64,000 nt of DNA from an uncultured Oscillospiraceae bacterium (GCA_947627285.1 CANQVL010000006.1:1-64000); one strand, 5' to 3'. Numbered from the stretch's first letter, positions 55,400-64,000 are shown. Notes: generated from the sequence alone by a model not told the origin. Made by a program: numbers and translations.

Positions 55400-56617
55400 A
55401 TGAAGGCGGAGAGGGGATTTCCGCGGTTGGTGCTGACGGCTAAGGGGACGCGGTGGGTGGAGGGCGGACACCCATGGGTCTACGGGGCGGAGGTCACGGA
55501 GGAGCGGGGCGAGTGCGAAAACGGCGGGCTCGTGGATGTGGTCTCCCCCAAAGGGAAGTACCTGGGCACGGGGCTGCTGAGCCGCGAGAGCAAAATACGC
55601 GCGCGGCTCATATCCCGCAACGCCAACGACAGATTTGACGCGGACTTCTGGGAGCGGCGGGTGCGCTACGCCTGGGAGTACCGAAAGACCGTCATGGGCG
55701 GGGATATTTCCTGCTGCCGGGTGATATTCGGCGAGGCGGACGGCTTCCCCGGGCTCACCGTGGACAGGTTTTCGGACCTTCTGTCCGTCCAGACCGCGTC
55801 CTACGGGCTGGAGAGGCTCAAGGACGTGATATTTCCGCTTATCGTCAAGGTCCTGCGGGAGGACGGGCAGGAGATACGCGGCGTTTTTGAGCGCAACGAC
55901 CTGGCGGCGCGGGGGCTGGAGGGGCTTCCGGAGTTCAAGGGCTGGTATCCCCTCCCCGGAGAGGCGTGCCCCCAAAGCGCCGTCACGGAGATAACGGAGA
56001 ACGGCGTAAGATACCGGGTGGACGTGGAAAACGGGCAGAAGACCGGCTTTTTCCTGGACCAGAAATATAACCGCCTTGCCGTGGCGAGGCTTGCCAAAAA
56101 TAAGCGCGTCCTGGACTGCTTCACCCACACCGGCTCATTCGCCCTGAACGCCGCCCTGGGCGGGGCGGAGAGGGTGACGGCGGTGGACGTTTCCGAGTCC
56201 GCGCTGGAGCTGGCGAGGGAGAACGCGCGGCTGAACTCCCTGGAGGACAAGGTCGAGTTTATTCGGGCGGACGTATTCGAGCTGCTGCCAAAGCTTAAGC
56301 GGGACTATGACCTCATCATCCTTGACCCGCCTGCCTTCACCAAGTCGCGCGCGACGGCTGACAGCGCGTACAGGGGGTACAGGGAGATAAACTACCGGGC
56401 GATGGGGCTGCTGCCCCGTGGAGGGTACCTGTGTACCGCGTCGTGCAGTCATTTCATGCCCATGGAGCAGTTTGAGAGAATGCTCCGGGAGGCGGCGCGG
56501 GACGCCGGGCGGGAGCTCAAGGAGGTGGAGGTGCGCAAGCAGGCGGCGGATCATCCCATACTGTGGGGTGTTCCGGAGACGGAGTATTTGAAGTTTTATG
56601 TTTTTCAGGTGATCTGA
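55400..56617 (+). CDS. rlmI: RlmI-like 23S rRNA (cytosine-C5) methyltransferase
   Basis: The 405-residue protein has an N-terminal PUA domain (GTRWVEGGHPWVYGAEV), the EENGVRYRVD-like stretch before GQKTGFFLDQKYNR, and SAM motif I VLDCFTHTGSFALNAALGGA; then LDPPAF (catalytic motif). Family is RlmI/RlmK; target cytosine is inference. ATG at 55400 follows GGCGGTG; a GTG three codons earlier is less likely. Confidence 0.9.
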   Translation: MKAERGFPRLVLTAKGTRWVEGGHPWVYGAEVTEERGECENGGLVDVVSPKGKYLGTGLLSRESKIRARLISRNANDRFDADFWERRVRYAWEYRKTVMGGDISCCRVIFGEADGFPGLTVDRFSDLLSVQTASYGLERLKDVIFPLIVKVLREDGQEIRGVFERNDLAARGLEGLPEFKGWYPLPGEACPQSAVTEITENGVRYRVDVENGQKTGFFLDQKYNRLAVARLAKNKRVLDCFTHTGSFALNAALGGAERVTAVDVSESALELARENARLNSLEDKVEFIRADVFELLPKLKRDYDLIILDPPAFTKSRATADSAYRGYREINYRAMGLLPRGGYLCTASCSHFMPMEQFERMLREAARDAGRELKEVEVRKQAADHPILWGVPETEYLKFYVFQVI

Positions 56618-56712
56618 AGGGGATTTTTAAGGTATTACCTTGAGAACCGCGCACACGCTCCTGAGCCGCTGGGCTCTTTATAATGTGTCCGCCATTAAAT
56701 GGCGCGGGGGAA

Positions 56713-56755
56713 TCTTCTTTCTCCTCTTTTGGGTTCGCCAAAAGAGGAGAAAGAA
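56713..56755. repeat. 19-bp perfect inverted repeat
   Basis: CTTCTTTCTCCTCTTTTGG (56713-56731) is complementary to 56737-56755, loop GTTCG. No T-run. Confidence 0.85.
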
Positions 56756-56774
56756 GCAAAGAGGAGAAAAGCGA

Positions 56775-56803
56775 CCAGGGAGGGATATGTTATCCCTCCC
56801 TGG
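56775..56803. repeat. 13-bp perfect inverted repeat
   Basis: CCAGGGAGGGATA and TATCCCTCCCTGG around TGT, 19 bp after the previous hairpin. Confidence 0.85.
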
Positions 56804-57111
56804 ACCCTCGATTGGGGTGGGCAGAAGCTTGTTACGCTCTACCGTATAGTCTCACGACGGCTCACGCGGGGTGAAGGTTTTGGGCATGGGCAGAAGGGAC
56901 GGCGCGCGGGTTCCCAAAACTGAATTGCACAGTCTCCGAAATCGCTTAGCCGCTTAACGTGGTCGGTAGTCAGGACGCCCTGCTCCTTAATTGCGCCGCG
57001 CTTTGTGGGTGGTTGTCGGGCGGGATGTTTTAGTGCTGCTCCTACACGGCGTGTGCTGCCGCGGGGGTGGTTTTACGCCATGCTTCTATTTACGCGCCCT
57101 CGGCTGCGCCT

Positions 57112-57169
57112 TTGGGCGCTGGGGGGTGCGGTGGGGGCGGTAGGGGGCGCCGTTGGGCGCTGGGGGGTG
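57112..57169 (+). repeat. 17-bp direct repeat pair
   Basis: TTGGGCGCTGGGGGGTG at 57112-57128 and again at 57153-57169, 41 bp apart, in G-rich sequence. Confidence 0.75.
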
Positions 57170-57231
57170 TGTTTGTTGCGGAAGTGCAGGAAAAGGGGGC
57201 AAAATTTGAATGGATTTGGCGAGGGTGACTG

Positions 57232-57260
57232 TTGCAATCGGAAAGCTATAATGGTATTAT
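57232..57260 (+). promoter_or_regulatory. Promoter of the oxaloacetate decarboxylase operon
   Basis: TTGCAA (57232-57237), 17 bp, TATTAT (57255-57260), about 85 bp before the first gene. Confidence 0.75.
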
Positions 57261-57350
57261 ATACTGGGTCGGGATTGGAGAATATCGCCGGTCCCGGTTC
57301 AAAGCTTTATTTTTTGCCCCTTATTTATGTAAAATGGAGGGAAAAACTGC

Positions 57351-58751
57351 ATGAAAAGGGTTCAATTTACCGAGACGGTGCTCAGGGACGCGAACCAGTC
57401 GCTGATGGCGACGCGGCTCCCCTACGCCGATTATGAGAAGATCCTGCCCACTATGGACAGGGCGGGGTATTACTCCGTGGAGTGCTGGGGCGGGGCGACG
57501 TTTGACTCCTGCCTGCGCTACCTGGGGGAGGACCCCTGGGAGAGGCTTCGGAAGATACGCGCGGCTATGCCCAACACCAGGCTCCAGATGCTTCTCAGGG
57601 GGCAGAACCTCCTGGGCTACAAGCACTATCACGACGACGTGGTGGAGAAGTTTGTGGAGCTCTCCATCAAAAACGGCATTGACGTGATACGTATTTTCGA
57701 CGCGCTCAACGATTTCCGCAACATAAAAACCGCTCTGGAGGCGACAAAGAAGTACGCCGGGGAGCGGACTGTGGCGTCCGGGTGCATTTCCTATACCCAA
57801 AGCCCGGTACACACGGTCGCCAAGTACGTGGAGATGTGCAAGGAGCTGAAAAAGATGGGCTTTGACACCATCTGCCTCAAGGATATGGCGGGCACCATGA
57901 GCCCCGCCGAGGCCAAGGGGCTCATCTCCGGCATCAAGGACGCGGTGGGGGACATTCCCCTCATCCTCCACACCCACTGCACCACCGGAATGGCGTACAT
58001 GACGCTGTTTGCCGCCATTGAGGCCGGGGTGGACGTTATCGACACCGCCACCTCCTGCTTCTCAAACGGCACCAGCCAGGCCGCCACGGAGACGCTCTAT
58101 TACGCCCTGACGCAGCTGGGCATCGACACCGGCCTTGACGAGGCGGTGATCAACAAGGTCAACGATTTCTTCAAGCCCGTGAAGCAGAAATACATCGACT
58201 CCGGGCTTATCAACCCCAAGTCCATGGGCACGGACTCCCAGGCGCTTGTCTACAAGGTGCCCGGCGGTATGCTCTCCAACATGATAGCCAACCTCAAGGA
58301 CATGAACGCTATGGACAAATTTGACGAGGCGCTGGTGGAGATACCCAACGTGCGCCGCGACCTGGGCTACCCCCCGCTGGTGACGCCCCTCTCCCAGATG
58401 GTGGGCAACCAGGCGGTGGTGAACGTCCTCATGGGCGAGCGGTACAAGCAGATCTCCAACGAGGTCAAAAACTACTTCAAGGGCGAGTACGGCATAGCCC
58501 CCGCGCCTGTGAGCCAGGAGCTCCAGGACAGGATAATCGGCGCCGGCAACAAGCCCGTGGACTGCCGTATCGAGGATTCCAGGCGCACGGGCAAGGAGTT
58601 TGAGGACGCAAAGGCGGCCCTGGGCGACCTTGCGAGGAGCGAGGAGGACATCATGAGCTGGATCTGCTACCCCGACCAGACCGTGAAGTTCCTCAAGGAC
58701 CGCAGGGAAAAAGAGGAGCACCACGTCAGGTACACCATCGTGGAGGAGTAA
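57351..58751 (+). CDS. oadA: Oxaloacetate decarboxylase alpha subunit (carboxyltransferase)
   Basis: The 466-residue carboxyltransferase has FTETVLRDANQSLMATR (metal-binding Asp), IFDALNDFRNIKTA, ICLKDMAGTMSP (catalytic Lys) and HTHCTTGMAYMT. It moves CO2 from oxaloacetate to biotin. It lacks the fused biotin domain of Klebsiella OadA; that domain is the separate gene two genes downstream. First of four genes. Confidence 0.94.
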   Translation: MKRVQFTETVLRDANQSLMATRLPYADYEKILPTMDRAGYYSVECWGGATFDSCLRYLGEDPWERLRKIRAAMPNTRLQMLLRGQNLLGYKHYHDDVVEKFVELSIKNGIDVIRIFDALNDFRNIKTALEATKKYAGERTVASGCISYTQSPVHTVAKYVEMCKELKKMGFDTICLKDMAGTMSPAEAKGLISGIKDAVGDIPLILHTHCTTGMAYMTLFAAIEAGVDVIDTATSCFSNGTSQAATETLYYALTQLGIDTGLDEAVINKVNDFFKPVKQKYIDSGLINPKSMGTDSQALVYKVPGGMLSNMIANLKDMNAMDKFDEALVEIPNVRRDLGYPPLVTPLSQMVGNQAVVNVLMGERYKQISNEVKNYFKGEYGIAPAPVSQELQDRIIGAGNKPVDCRIEDSRRTGKEFEDAKAALGDLARSEEDIMSWICYPDQTVKFLKDRREKEEHHVRYTIVEE

Positions 58752-58756
58752 GGGAC

Positions 58757-59101
58757 ATGGCTATAAAAATGAACGTCGGCGAGGCGCTTATTGACGCCGT
58801 GATGGGCTACGCCATCGTGTTCCTGGGCATCGCGCTTCTGGTGCTGGTGGTGGCGCTTGTGGGCAAGGCAATGACCGCGAAGGCGGCAAAGCCCCTTCAA
58901 GCCGCGCCCGCGCCTGTGCCCGCTCCCGCCCCTGTACAGGAGCCCCCCAGACCCACGGCTCCCGGCGCGGCGGGGGATCTGAAGCTATACGACACGCCGG
59001 ACAGGGACGCCGCCATGATAATGGCGATCGTCGCCGACGAGCTGAAAATACCTATTAACGAACTTCGCTTTATCTCTATCAGGGAGGTCCACAGGAAATG
59101 A
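58757..59101 (+). CDS. oadG: Sodium-pump decarboxylase gamma subunit
   Basis: The 114-residue OadG-like protein has one N-terminal span ([24 protein letters not shown]), then an Ala/Pro linker and a C-terminal helix. It holds the alpha and beta subunits together. Overlaps the biotin-carrier gene by four bases. Confidence 0.88.
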   Translation: MAIKMNVGEALIDAVMGYAIVFLGIALLVLVVALVGKAMTAKAAKPLQAAPAPVPAPAPVQEPPRPTAPGAAGDLKLYDTPDRDAAMIMAIVADELKIPINELRFISIREVHRK

Positions 59102-59490
59102 AATATTTAGTCACTTTGAACGGCAAGACATATGAGGTGGAGGTGGAGCACGGCGAGGCGATGCTCCTGGACGAGTACGACGCCGTCGCCCCCGCCCGCG
59201 CCGAGCCCGCGCCTGCCGCACCCGCCGCTCCCGCCCCTGCACCCGCCGCGCCCGCCGCGCAAAAGAGCGTCGCCCCGGGAGAGGCTGTCGCCGCGCCCAT
59301 GCCCGGCACCATCGTGAAGATCAACGTCAAGGACGGGGACAAGGTGAAGTCCGGCGACGTTCTGGTGGTCTTAGAGGCCATGAAGATGGAAAACGAGATA
59401 ATGGCGCCCCATGACGGCACCGTTGCCCAGGTGGTCACCCAGAAGGGCGCCAAGGTGGAGACGGGCGCTCCCCTGGTGGTGCTGGCGTAA
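59098..59490 (+). CDS. Biotin carboxyl carrier subunit of the decarboxylase
   Basis: The 130-residue protein has a short N-terminal beta segment ([16 protein letters not shown]), an Ala/Pro-rich hinge, and a biotinyl domain with the biotin lysine in [11 protein letters not shown]. It shuttles CO2 between alpha and beta subunits. Confidence 0.94.
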   Translation: MKYLVTLNGKTYEVEVEHGEAMLLDEYDAVAPARAEPAPAAPAAPAPAPAAPAAQKSVAPGEAVAAPMPGTIVKINVKDGDKVKSGDVLVVLEAMKMENEIMAPHDGTVAQVVTQKGAKVETGAPLVVLA

Positions 59491-59502
59491 GGGGGAAGCT
59501 TC

Positions 59503-60708
59503 ATGGACAAAATTCTGGAGACCCTGAAGGGGCTTTGGACCGATTCGGGGTTTAACCTCTTTTTCGTGGGGGACGGGTGGAAGTCGCTTGTCATGATCGC
59601 CGTCGCCTGCGTGCTCCTGTACCTGGGTATAAAGAAGAAATTCGAGCCGCTGCTTCTGGTGGGCATCGCCTTCGGGTGCCTGCTTACGAACCTGCCCGGC
59701 GCGGGGCTCTACCACATGGAGCTGTGGGACGAGTTCCTCAACGAGTCCAGCCCCTATTTCCACAGCTACGGCAGGATCCTGAGAGAGGGCGGGCTCATTG
59801 ACATACTGTACATCGGCGTGAAGGCGGGCGTCTACCCCTCCCTCATCTTCATAGGCGTTGGAGCCATGACCGACTTCGGCCCACTCATCGCCAACCCCAA
59901 GAGCTTCTTCCTGGGTGCGGCGGCGCAGTTCGGCGTTTTCTTCGCCTTCTTCGGAGCTGTGCTTCTGGGCTTTACCGGTCCTGAGGCCGCGTCCATCGGC
60001 ATCATAGGCGGCGCGGACGGCCCCACCTCCATACTGACGGCTACGCTTCTCGCCCCCGCGCTTTTGGGCCCCATCGCAATCGCGGCGTACTCCTATATGG
60101 CGCTCATTCCCATGATCCAGCCGCCCATCATGCGGCTTTTGACCACCGAGAAGGAGCGGGCGGTGAAGATGGAGCAGCTTCGCGAGGTCTCAAAGACCGA
60201 GAAGATAGTGTTCCCCATCGTCGTCGCCGCCTTTGTCATCCTGCTCCTGCCCTCCACCGCGCCCCTTATCGGATGCCTGATGTTCGGCAACCTCCTTCGG
60301 GAGACAGGCGTCACCGAGCGCCTTTCCGACGTGGCGCAGAACGCCTTGATGAACATAGTTACACTGTTTTTGGGCATCAGCGTGGGCGCCACCACCGTGG
60401 CGAGCCGCTTCCTGACCCTGGAAACCCTGAAGATAGTCGCCCTGGGGCTTATCGCCTTCTGCTTCTCCACAATCGGCGGGCTCCTGGTGGGCAAGCTCAT
60501 GTATAAGCTCTCCGGCGGGAAGATCAATCCCCTCATCGGCGCCGCCGGCGTCTCCGCGGTGCCTATGGCGGCGCGCGTCGCCCAGGTGGAGGGCCAGAAG
60601 GCCAATCTCTCCAACTTCCTGCTCATGCACGCCATGGGCCCCAACGTCGCAGGCGTCATAGGCTCCGCCATCGCCGCTGGGTTCCTTATAAAAGTTTTCG
60701 GAGCATGA
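59503..60708 (+). CDS. oadB: Sodium-translocating decarboxylase beta subunit
   Basis: The 401-residue membrane protein (OadB/GcdB) has about nine to eleven spans and conserved IGGADGPTSI (Asp of the Na+ site) and LSGGKINPLIGAAGVSAVPMAARV. It couples decarboxylation of carboxybiotin to Na+ export. Confidence 0.95.
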   Translation: MDKILETLKGLWTDSGFNLFFVGDGWKSLVMIAVACVLLYLGIKKKFEPLLLVGIAFGCLLTNLPGAGLYHMELWDEFLNESSPYFHSYGRILREGGLIDILYIGVKAGVYPSLIFIGVGAMTDFGPLIANPKSFFLGAAAQFGVFFAFFGAVLLGFTGPEAASIGIIGGADGPTSILTATLLAPALLGPIAIAAYSYMALIPMIQPPIMRLLTTEKERAVKMEQLREVSKTEKIVFPIVVAAFVILLLPSTAPLIGCLMFGNLLRETGVTERLSDVAQNALMNIVTLFLGISVGATTVASRFLTLETLKIVALGLIAFCFSTIGGLLVGKLMYKLSGGKINPLIGAAGVSAVPMAARVAQVEGQKANLSNFLLMHAMGPNVAGVIGSAIAAGFLIKVFGA

Positions 60709-60711
60709 TTC

Positions 60712-60743
60712 AAAAGCCGGACCGCAAAAGCGGTCCGGTTTTT
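60712..60743 (+). terminator. Terminator of the decarboxylase operon
   Basis: GCCGGACCGC pairs with GCGGTCCGG (A/T flanks extend it) over AAAA, then TTTTT. Confidence 0.94.
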
Positions 60744-60746
60744 GTG

Positions 60747-60775
60747 TTGAAAAAATTGAGCAGCTTGTTTATAAT
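60747..60775 (+). promoter_or_regulatory. nfo promoter
   Basis: TTGAAA (60747-60752), 17 bp, TATAAT (60770-60775), close to the ATG at 60799. Confidence 0.85.
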
Positions 60776-60798
60776 ATAACGCGAAAGGGGGCATATAT

Positions 60799-61632
60799 AT
60801 GCTCAACATTGGCTGTCATCTGTCCGTTTCCAGGGGATATGCGGCCCTTGCGCGGGACGCGGTGTTCACCGGCTCCTCATGCTTCCAGTTCTTCACCCGC
60901 AACCCCCGGGGCGGCGGCGCGAAGCCCATTGACGAGGCGGATATAGCCGAATTTCTTCAAATCGCGGCGGAAAAGGGGCTCAACTCCTTCCTCGCCCACG
61001 CTCCGTACACCATAAACCCCTGCGCCGAGAAGCCCGAGACGCTTGAGTTTGCCCGCCAAACCATGGCGGACGACCTGCGGAGGATGGAGTGGCTGCCCGG
61101 GAACTACTACAACTTCCACCCCGGCTCCCATGTGGGACAGGGCGCGGAGAGGGGAATAGAGCTCATCGCCGAGACGCTGAACATGACCCTGCTGCCGGAG
61201 ACGCGCACCACCGTGCTTTTGGAGACTATGGCTGGCAAGGGCACCGAGGTGGGCAGGAGCTTTAATGAGCTGCGGGAGATAATCGACCGGGTGGAGCTTT
61301 CGGACAAGCTGGGGGTGTGCCTGGACACCTGCCACGTCTATGACGCGGGCTACGACATAGTAAACGACCTGGACGGGGTGCTCACCGAGTTTGACAAGGT
61401 CCTGGGGCTCGAACGCCTCAAGTGCGTACATCTCAACGACAGCAAAAACCCGTTCTCCAGCCACAAGGACCGCCACGAGGTCATCGGCGGCGGCTCTCTG
61501 GGGATTGACGCCATAGCCCGCATAATAAACCACCCCGCCCTGCGCCGCCTCCCCTTCTACCTGGAGACCCCCAACGAGCTTGAGGGCTACAAGCGTGAAA
61601 TTGAGCTCCTGCGCGGGCTCTACACGGAGTAA
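60799..61632 (+). CDS. nfo: Endonuclease IV (AP endonuclease)
   Basis: The 277-residue TIM-barrel enzyme cuts at abasic sites. Zinc ligands are in [59 protein letters not shown]. Transcribed alone. Confidence 0.96.
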   Translation: MLNIGCHLSVSRGYAALARDAVFTGSSCFQFFTRNPRGGGAKPIDEADIAEFLQIAAEKGLNSFLAHAPYTINPCAEKPETLEFARQTMADDLRRMEWLPGNYYNFHPGSHVGQGAERGIELIAETLNMTLLPETRTTVLLETMAGKGTEVGRSFNELREIIDRVELSDKLGVCLDTCHVYDAGYDIVNDLDGVLTEFDKVLGLERLKCVHLNDSKNPFSSHKDRHEVIGGGSLGIDAIARIINHPALRRLPFYLETPNELEGYKREIELLRGLYTE

Positions 61633-61639
61633 AAAGGTC

Positions 61640-61668
61640 TTGCATATAAGACCCCGCGGTGGTAAAAT
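61640..61668 (+). promoter_or_regulatory. pta promoter
   Basis: TTGCAT (61640-61645), 17 bp, TAAAAT (61663-61668). Confidence 0.7.
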
Positions 61669-61704
61669 ATTCGTATCAAAATTAATATACGGAGGTAGAT
61701 ACCC

Positions 61705-62724
61705 ATGGAAATGATAGACAACCTTAAAAAGAAGCTCCAGGGCGCCGGACGGCGCATCGTGTTCACCGAGGGGCCCGACGCCAGGATACTGGAGGCCACC
61801 GACAGGCTGGTGAAGGAGGGGCTCCTCACCGTCATTCTCATCGGCAACCCCGACGAGGTCCGCGCCGCCGCGGAAAAGGGCGGGTTTGACATCGGCGACA
61901 GCCGGATAATCGACCCCGCCAATTACCCCGACATGGACAAGATGGTGGAGACCATGGTCGCCCTTCGCAAGGGCAAGATGACCGAGGACGAGTGCCGCGC
62001 CGCCCTCAAAAAGGGCAACTACTTCGGCACCATGCTGGTGAAGATGGGCGTGGCTGACTGCCTCCTGGGCGGCGCCACCTACTCCACCGCCGACACCGTC
62101 CGCCCCGCGCTCCAGCTCATAAAGACAAAGCCCGGCGCGCACCTTGTGTCCTCCGCCTTCATCCTCACCCGCGACCACGGCGAGGAGAACCTCCGCGCCA
62201 TCTGCATGGGCGACTGCGCCATCAACCTCTCATATGAGGACACCCTGGACAAGGAGGGCAACGTTGCCGTCTCCGGCGCCCAGAAGCTTGCCGAGGTAGC
62301 CGTGGAGACCGCCAAGACCGCGAAGCTCTTTGGCATTGACCCCAAGGTGGCGCTCCTGAGCTTCTCCACCAAGGGCTCCGGCAAGGGCGGCACCGTGGCG
62401 CTCTCCGCCGAGGCGACGAAGATAGCAAAGGAGATGGCTCCCGACCTTGCCATCGACGGCGAGATGCAGTTTGACGCCGCCGTTTCCCCCACCGTGGGAC
62501 AGCTCAAGTTCCCCGGCTCCACGGTCGCCGGCTACGCCAACACCTTCATCTTCCCCATCATCGAGGCGGGCAACATCGGCTACAAGATAGCCCAGCGCCT
62601 CGGCGGTTATGACGCCTACGGCCCCATCCTCCAGGGCCTCAACGCCCCCATCAACGACCTCAGCCGCGGCTGCAACGCCGACGAGGTCTACACCATGGCG
62701 ATAATCACCGCCGCCCTGGACTGA
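61705..62724 (+). CDS. pta: Phosphate acetyltransferase
   Basis: Pta exchanges acetyl-CoA and phosphate for acetyl-phosphate, the first step to acetate and ATP in fermentation. The 339-residue short form shows RIVFTEGPDARILEATDRL, LGGATYSTADTVRPALQLI and FPNLE-equivalent FIFPIIEAGNIGYKIAQRLGGYDAYGPILQGL. No ackA follows in this window. Confidence 0.96.
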   Translation: MEMIDNLKKKLQGAGRRIVFTEGPDARILEATDRLVKEGLLTVILIGNPDEVRAAAEKGGFDIGDSRIIDPANYPDMDKMVETMVALRKGKMTEDECRAALKKGNYFGTMLVKMGVADCLLGGATYSTADTVRPALQLIKTKPGAHLVSSAFILTRDHGEENLRAICMGDCAINLSYEDTLDKEGNVAVSGAQKLAEVAVETAKTAKLFGIDPKVALLSFSTKGSGKGGTVALSAEATKIAKEMAPDLAIDGEMQFDAAVSPTVGQLKFPGSTVAGYANTFIFPIIEAGNIGYKIAQRLGGYDAYGPILQGLNAPINDLSRGCNADEVYTMAIITAALD

Positions 62725-62755
62725 TCCACCGTACAGATCCAAATTAAATAAGCAC

Positions 62756-62783
62756 AGAGCCTCCCCACTTACGGGGAGGCTCT
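62756..62783 (+). terminator. Hairpin after pta
   Basis: AGAGCCTCCCC pairs with GGGGAGGCTCT around ACTTAC. No T-run, but the only candidate terminator for pta. Confidence 0.7.
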
Positions 62784-62805
62784 ATGTTCCTGTCGATTTT
62801 GATAC
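62781..62805 (+). repeat. 25-bp direct repeat, copy 1
   Basis: TCTATGTTC then CGATTTTGATAC; recurs at 63431-63455 with 22 of 25 matches. Each copy lies just past the stop of a minus-strand GNAT gene. Confidence 0.75.
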
Positions 62806-62838
62806 AAAATAAATAATTGTCGCTTCGGCGGTGTAAAA
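62795..62838 (+). repeat. Left inverted repeat enclosing a GNAT gene
   Basis: GATTTTGATACAAA (62795-62808) and CGCTTCGGCGGTGTAAAA (62821-62838) recur inverted at 63405-63418 (13 of 14) and 63366-63383 (15 of 18). Confidence 0.7.
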
Positions 62839-62872
62839 ATTTATTTGTTCGTTTCGACAAACTGTAATTAAG

Positions 62873-63343
62873 TTAATCCTTTTTGTAAAATACCAGCGTC
62901 ATCTTGTCGTTAATTGGCGTTGTTTTTCCTGTCTGACGATATCCCATCTTTTCGTACAAATGACAGTTGCCTGCTTCCTGCAATATAGTATCTAACTCCC
63001 AGTTTGAGTTACCATGTATCTTCTCTGCTTCCAGCACCGATTTCTGCGCAATACCCTTGTTCCGATAGGGCGGCATTATGAAAACAGGGGATATCCTTTT
63101 CGATTTATTTGGTTCTTTCATATCAATTACTCTGATAGCACCCACAACAGCGTCATCTACCTGAATGTAGTAGTAATATGTAAAGGGCTGCTTCAACCGT
63201 TCGATCACTTTGTCTAATGGCTCAGTGACCGGGCTTGTCTCTTTATCCTGATATCTATTATACATATCCATAAAAGCCTCGATCTGCATTTTCCAAAGAC
63301 ACTCAGCATCTTTCACGCCGGCACGAACTAACTTTAAATCCAT
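62873..63343 (-). CDS. GNAT-family acetyltransferase
   Basis: The 156-residue GNAT protein has VFIMPPYRNKGIAQKSVLEAE (acetyl-CoA loop near RNKGIA) and a C-terminal CHLYEKMGYRQTG. Substrate unknown. AT-rich, unlike the upstream genes, and flanked by inverted repeats, suggesting acquisition as a unit. Confidence 0.85.
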   Translation of the reverse strand: MDLKLVRAGVKDAECLWKMQIEAFMDMYNRYQDKETSPVTEPLDKVIERLKQPFTYYYYIQVDDAVVGAIRVIDMKEPNKSKRISPVFIMPPYRNKGIAQKSVLEAEKIHGNSNWELDTILQEAGNCHLYEKMGYRQTGKTTPINDKMTLVFYKKD

Positions 63344-63365
63344 AATCGCCGCTTCCTATAACATA

Positions 63366-63418
63366 TTTTACACCGCAAAGGCGCGCTTTTGGATTCTCCC
63401 CGGCTTTGTATCAAAGTC
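63366..63418 (-). repeat. Right inverted repeat enclosing the GNAT gene
   Basis: TTTTACACCGCAAAGGCG (63366-63383) and TTTGTATCAAAGTC (63405-63418) are inverted copies of the left-end blocks at 62795-62838. Confidence 0.7.
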
Positions 63419-63430
63419 CGCAAGATCATA

Positions 63431-63455
63431 TCTATGTTCTTTGCGATTTTGATAC
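63431..63455 (+). repeat. 25-bp direct repeat, copy 2
   Basis: Matches 62781-62805 in 22 of 25 positions and contains a third CGATTTTGATAC core. Confidence 0.75.
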
Positions 63456-63475
63456 GGACAGGAAAAAAAGAGTTA

Positions 63476-63994
63476 TTATAGGTAAATCCAATATCTTCGC
63501 ATAATATGATGACCTTCAGCGTTGTTATATGATTGTATTTTATCCATCAATTTCCCTCCAAGCTTTTCGCATATATGTGCTGAAACAAGGTTTTCGTCAT
63601 TGATATTCATAAGCACTTTATCCATGCCGTGTTCTTTCGCTATATGAAATCCTTGCCTTAGTATCTCCGTTCCATAACCCTTGCCTTGTTCAGACACTCG
63701 TACCGCATATCCTATACTGCCTATACCGTTCATTACTTCCTGCGTTAATTCGGTTCTAAGCTGAAATTCACCTATAAATTTTTCTCCATCGACAGCCCAA
63801 AAGTGAAAGCTTATAGGCTTGATCTGACCGTTTTCCTTTTTGTCATACAGATTTTTCGTCCGGCTAAACCATTCCTTATCAATTAGTTTCGGATCGGTTG
63901 GACGGAAATATATGATATTATTGTCAAATGCTTCCTGACAGTATTGCTTATATCCGCAAACATATTCCGGACAGCGTTTAATAAGCTCTAACAC
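63476..63994 (-). CDS. GNAT-family acetyltransferase, possibly N-terminally incomplete
   Basis: The visible 172 residues include IGYAVRVSEQGKGYGTEILRQGF (acetyl-CoA loop QGKGYG) and VSAHICEKLGGKL. Similar to RimJ/RimL-type GNAT proteins. The first visible start is a GTG six bases from the window end without a visible ribosome site, so the true start may lie outside. AT-rich. Confidence 0.82.
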   Translation of the reverse strand: MLELIKRCPEYVCGYKQYCQEAFDNNIIYFRPTDPKLIDKEWFSRTKNLYDKKENGQIKPISFHFWAVDGEKFIGEFQLRTELTQEVMNGIGSIGYAVRVSEQGKGYGTEILRQGFHIAKEHGMDKVLMNINDENLVSAHICEKLGGKLMDKIQSYNNAEGHHIMRRYWIYL

Positions 63995-64000
63995 AGTAGA

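Larger units (their letters stand above)
56618..57350. other. Repeat-rich 730-bp intergenic region without a gene
   Basis: No credible ORF. It holds three strong hairpins (56689-56703, 56713-56755, 56775-56803), a looser IR with GTTTTGGG and CCCAAAAC near 56877 and 56917, and a 17-bp direct repeat at 57112 and 57153. The promoter of the decarboxylase operon lies at its right end. Confidence 0.65.

Noticed and set aside
57005..57436. 143-residue plus-strand ORF in the repeat-rich gap
   Set aside because: Crosses direct repeats, has no ribosome site, and overlaps the start of oadA in another frame.
62781..63455. Integron attC sites beside the GNAT genes
   Set aside because: No GTTRRRY/RYYYAAC core pair could be found at the repeats.
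1..64000. CRISPR arrays and rRNA genes
   Set aside because: No regularly spaced identical repeats and no conserved rRNA segments were seen.

Overview
The window is about 64 kb of a high-GC, endospore-forming, anaerobic Firmicute, most likely a clostridium of the Oscillospiraceae type. The evidence is the Bacillus-like dnaA-dnaN-yaaA-recF-remB-gyrB-gyrA order, a gerA/gerC/gerB germinant receptor, sleB, the spore protease gpr, consensus sigma-A promoters, strong GGAGG ribosome sites, and a sodium-pump decarboxylase operon. The genus is inference.

Region 1 (1-10.1 kb) is an AT-rich accessory island. An IS21-family insertion sequence (78-2620, 7-bp target duplication TTCATAG) splits an IS1595-like transposase gene whose predicted C-terminus ends in an SSB-style acidic tip (DEDDLPF). 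Behind it, on the minus strand, an SLH-domain surface protein and a 1370-residue secreted protein share one operon. The island stops at the dapB terminator, next to a tandem repeat.

Region 2 (10.1-28.4 kb, minus strand) is the replication-origin neighbourhood: dapA-dapB, rnhA, gyrA, two zinc-ribbon/propeller-like hypotheticals, gyrB, a PH-like protein, remB, recF, yaaA, dnaN and dnaA. oriC lies between dnaA and dnaN, with a DnaA box, a DnaA-trio-like array and an AT-rich stretch. Upstream of dnaA are PFL (UPF0210), ACT, YfbR-like, mnmA, HD and PAP2 genes.

Region 3 (28.4-45 kb) holds a divergent Rrf2 regulator/cysK pair with a perfect palindromic operator, the germination genes sleB-gerB-gerC-gerA, mfd, rsmG, mscL, a Cys/Glu-rich small protein, serS, a coiled-coil membrane protein, parB-parA with two perfect parS sites, and gpr. 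Transcription polarity switches at about 45.05 kb, between gpr and rpsT.

Region 4 (45-55.1 kb, plus strand) is rpsT followed by an oligopeptide ABC transporter operon in which every component is unusual. The binding lipoprotein appears circularly permuted, OppB carries an extracellular insert of about 275 residues, OppD carries an insert of about 240 residues between Walker A and the Q-loop, OppF has a membrane tail, and a fifth anchored protein ends the operon.

Region 5 (55.1-64 kb) has an RlmI-type methyltransferase, a 730-bp repeat-rich intergenic region, the oxaloacetate decarboxylase operon (alpha, gamma, biotin carrier, beta), nfo, pta, and two AT-rich GNAT acetyltransferase genes, one enclosed by inverted repeats. 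No rRNA, tRNA or CRISPR array was recognised.
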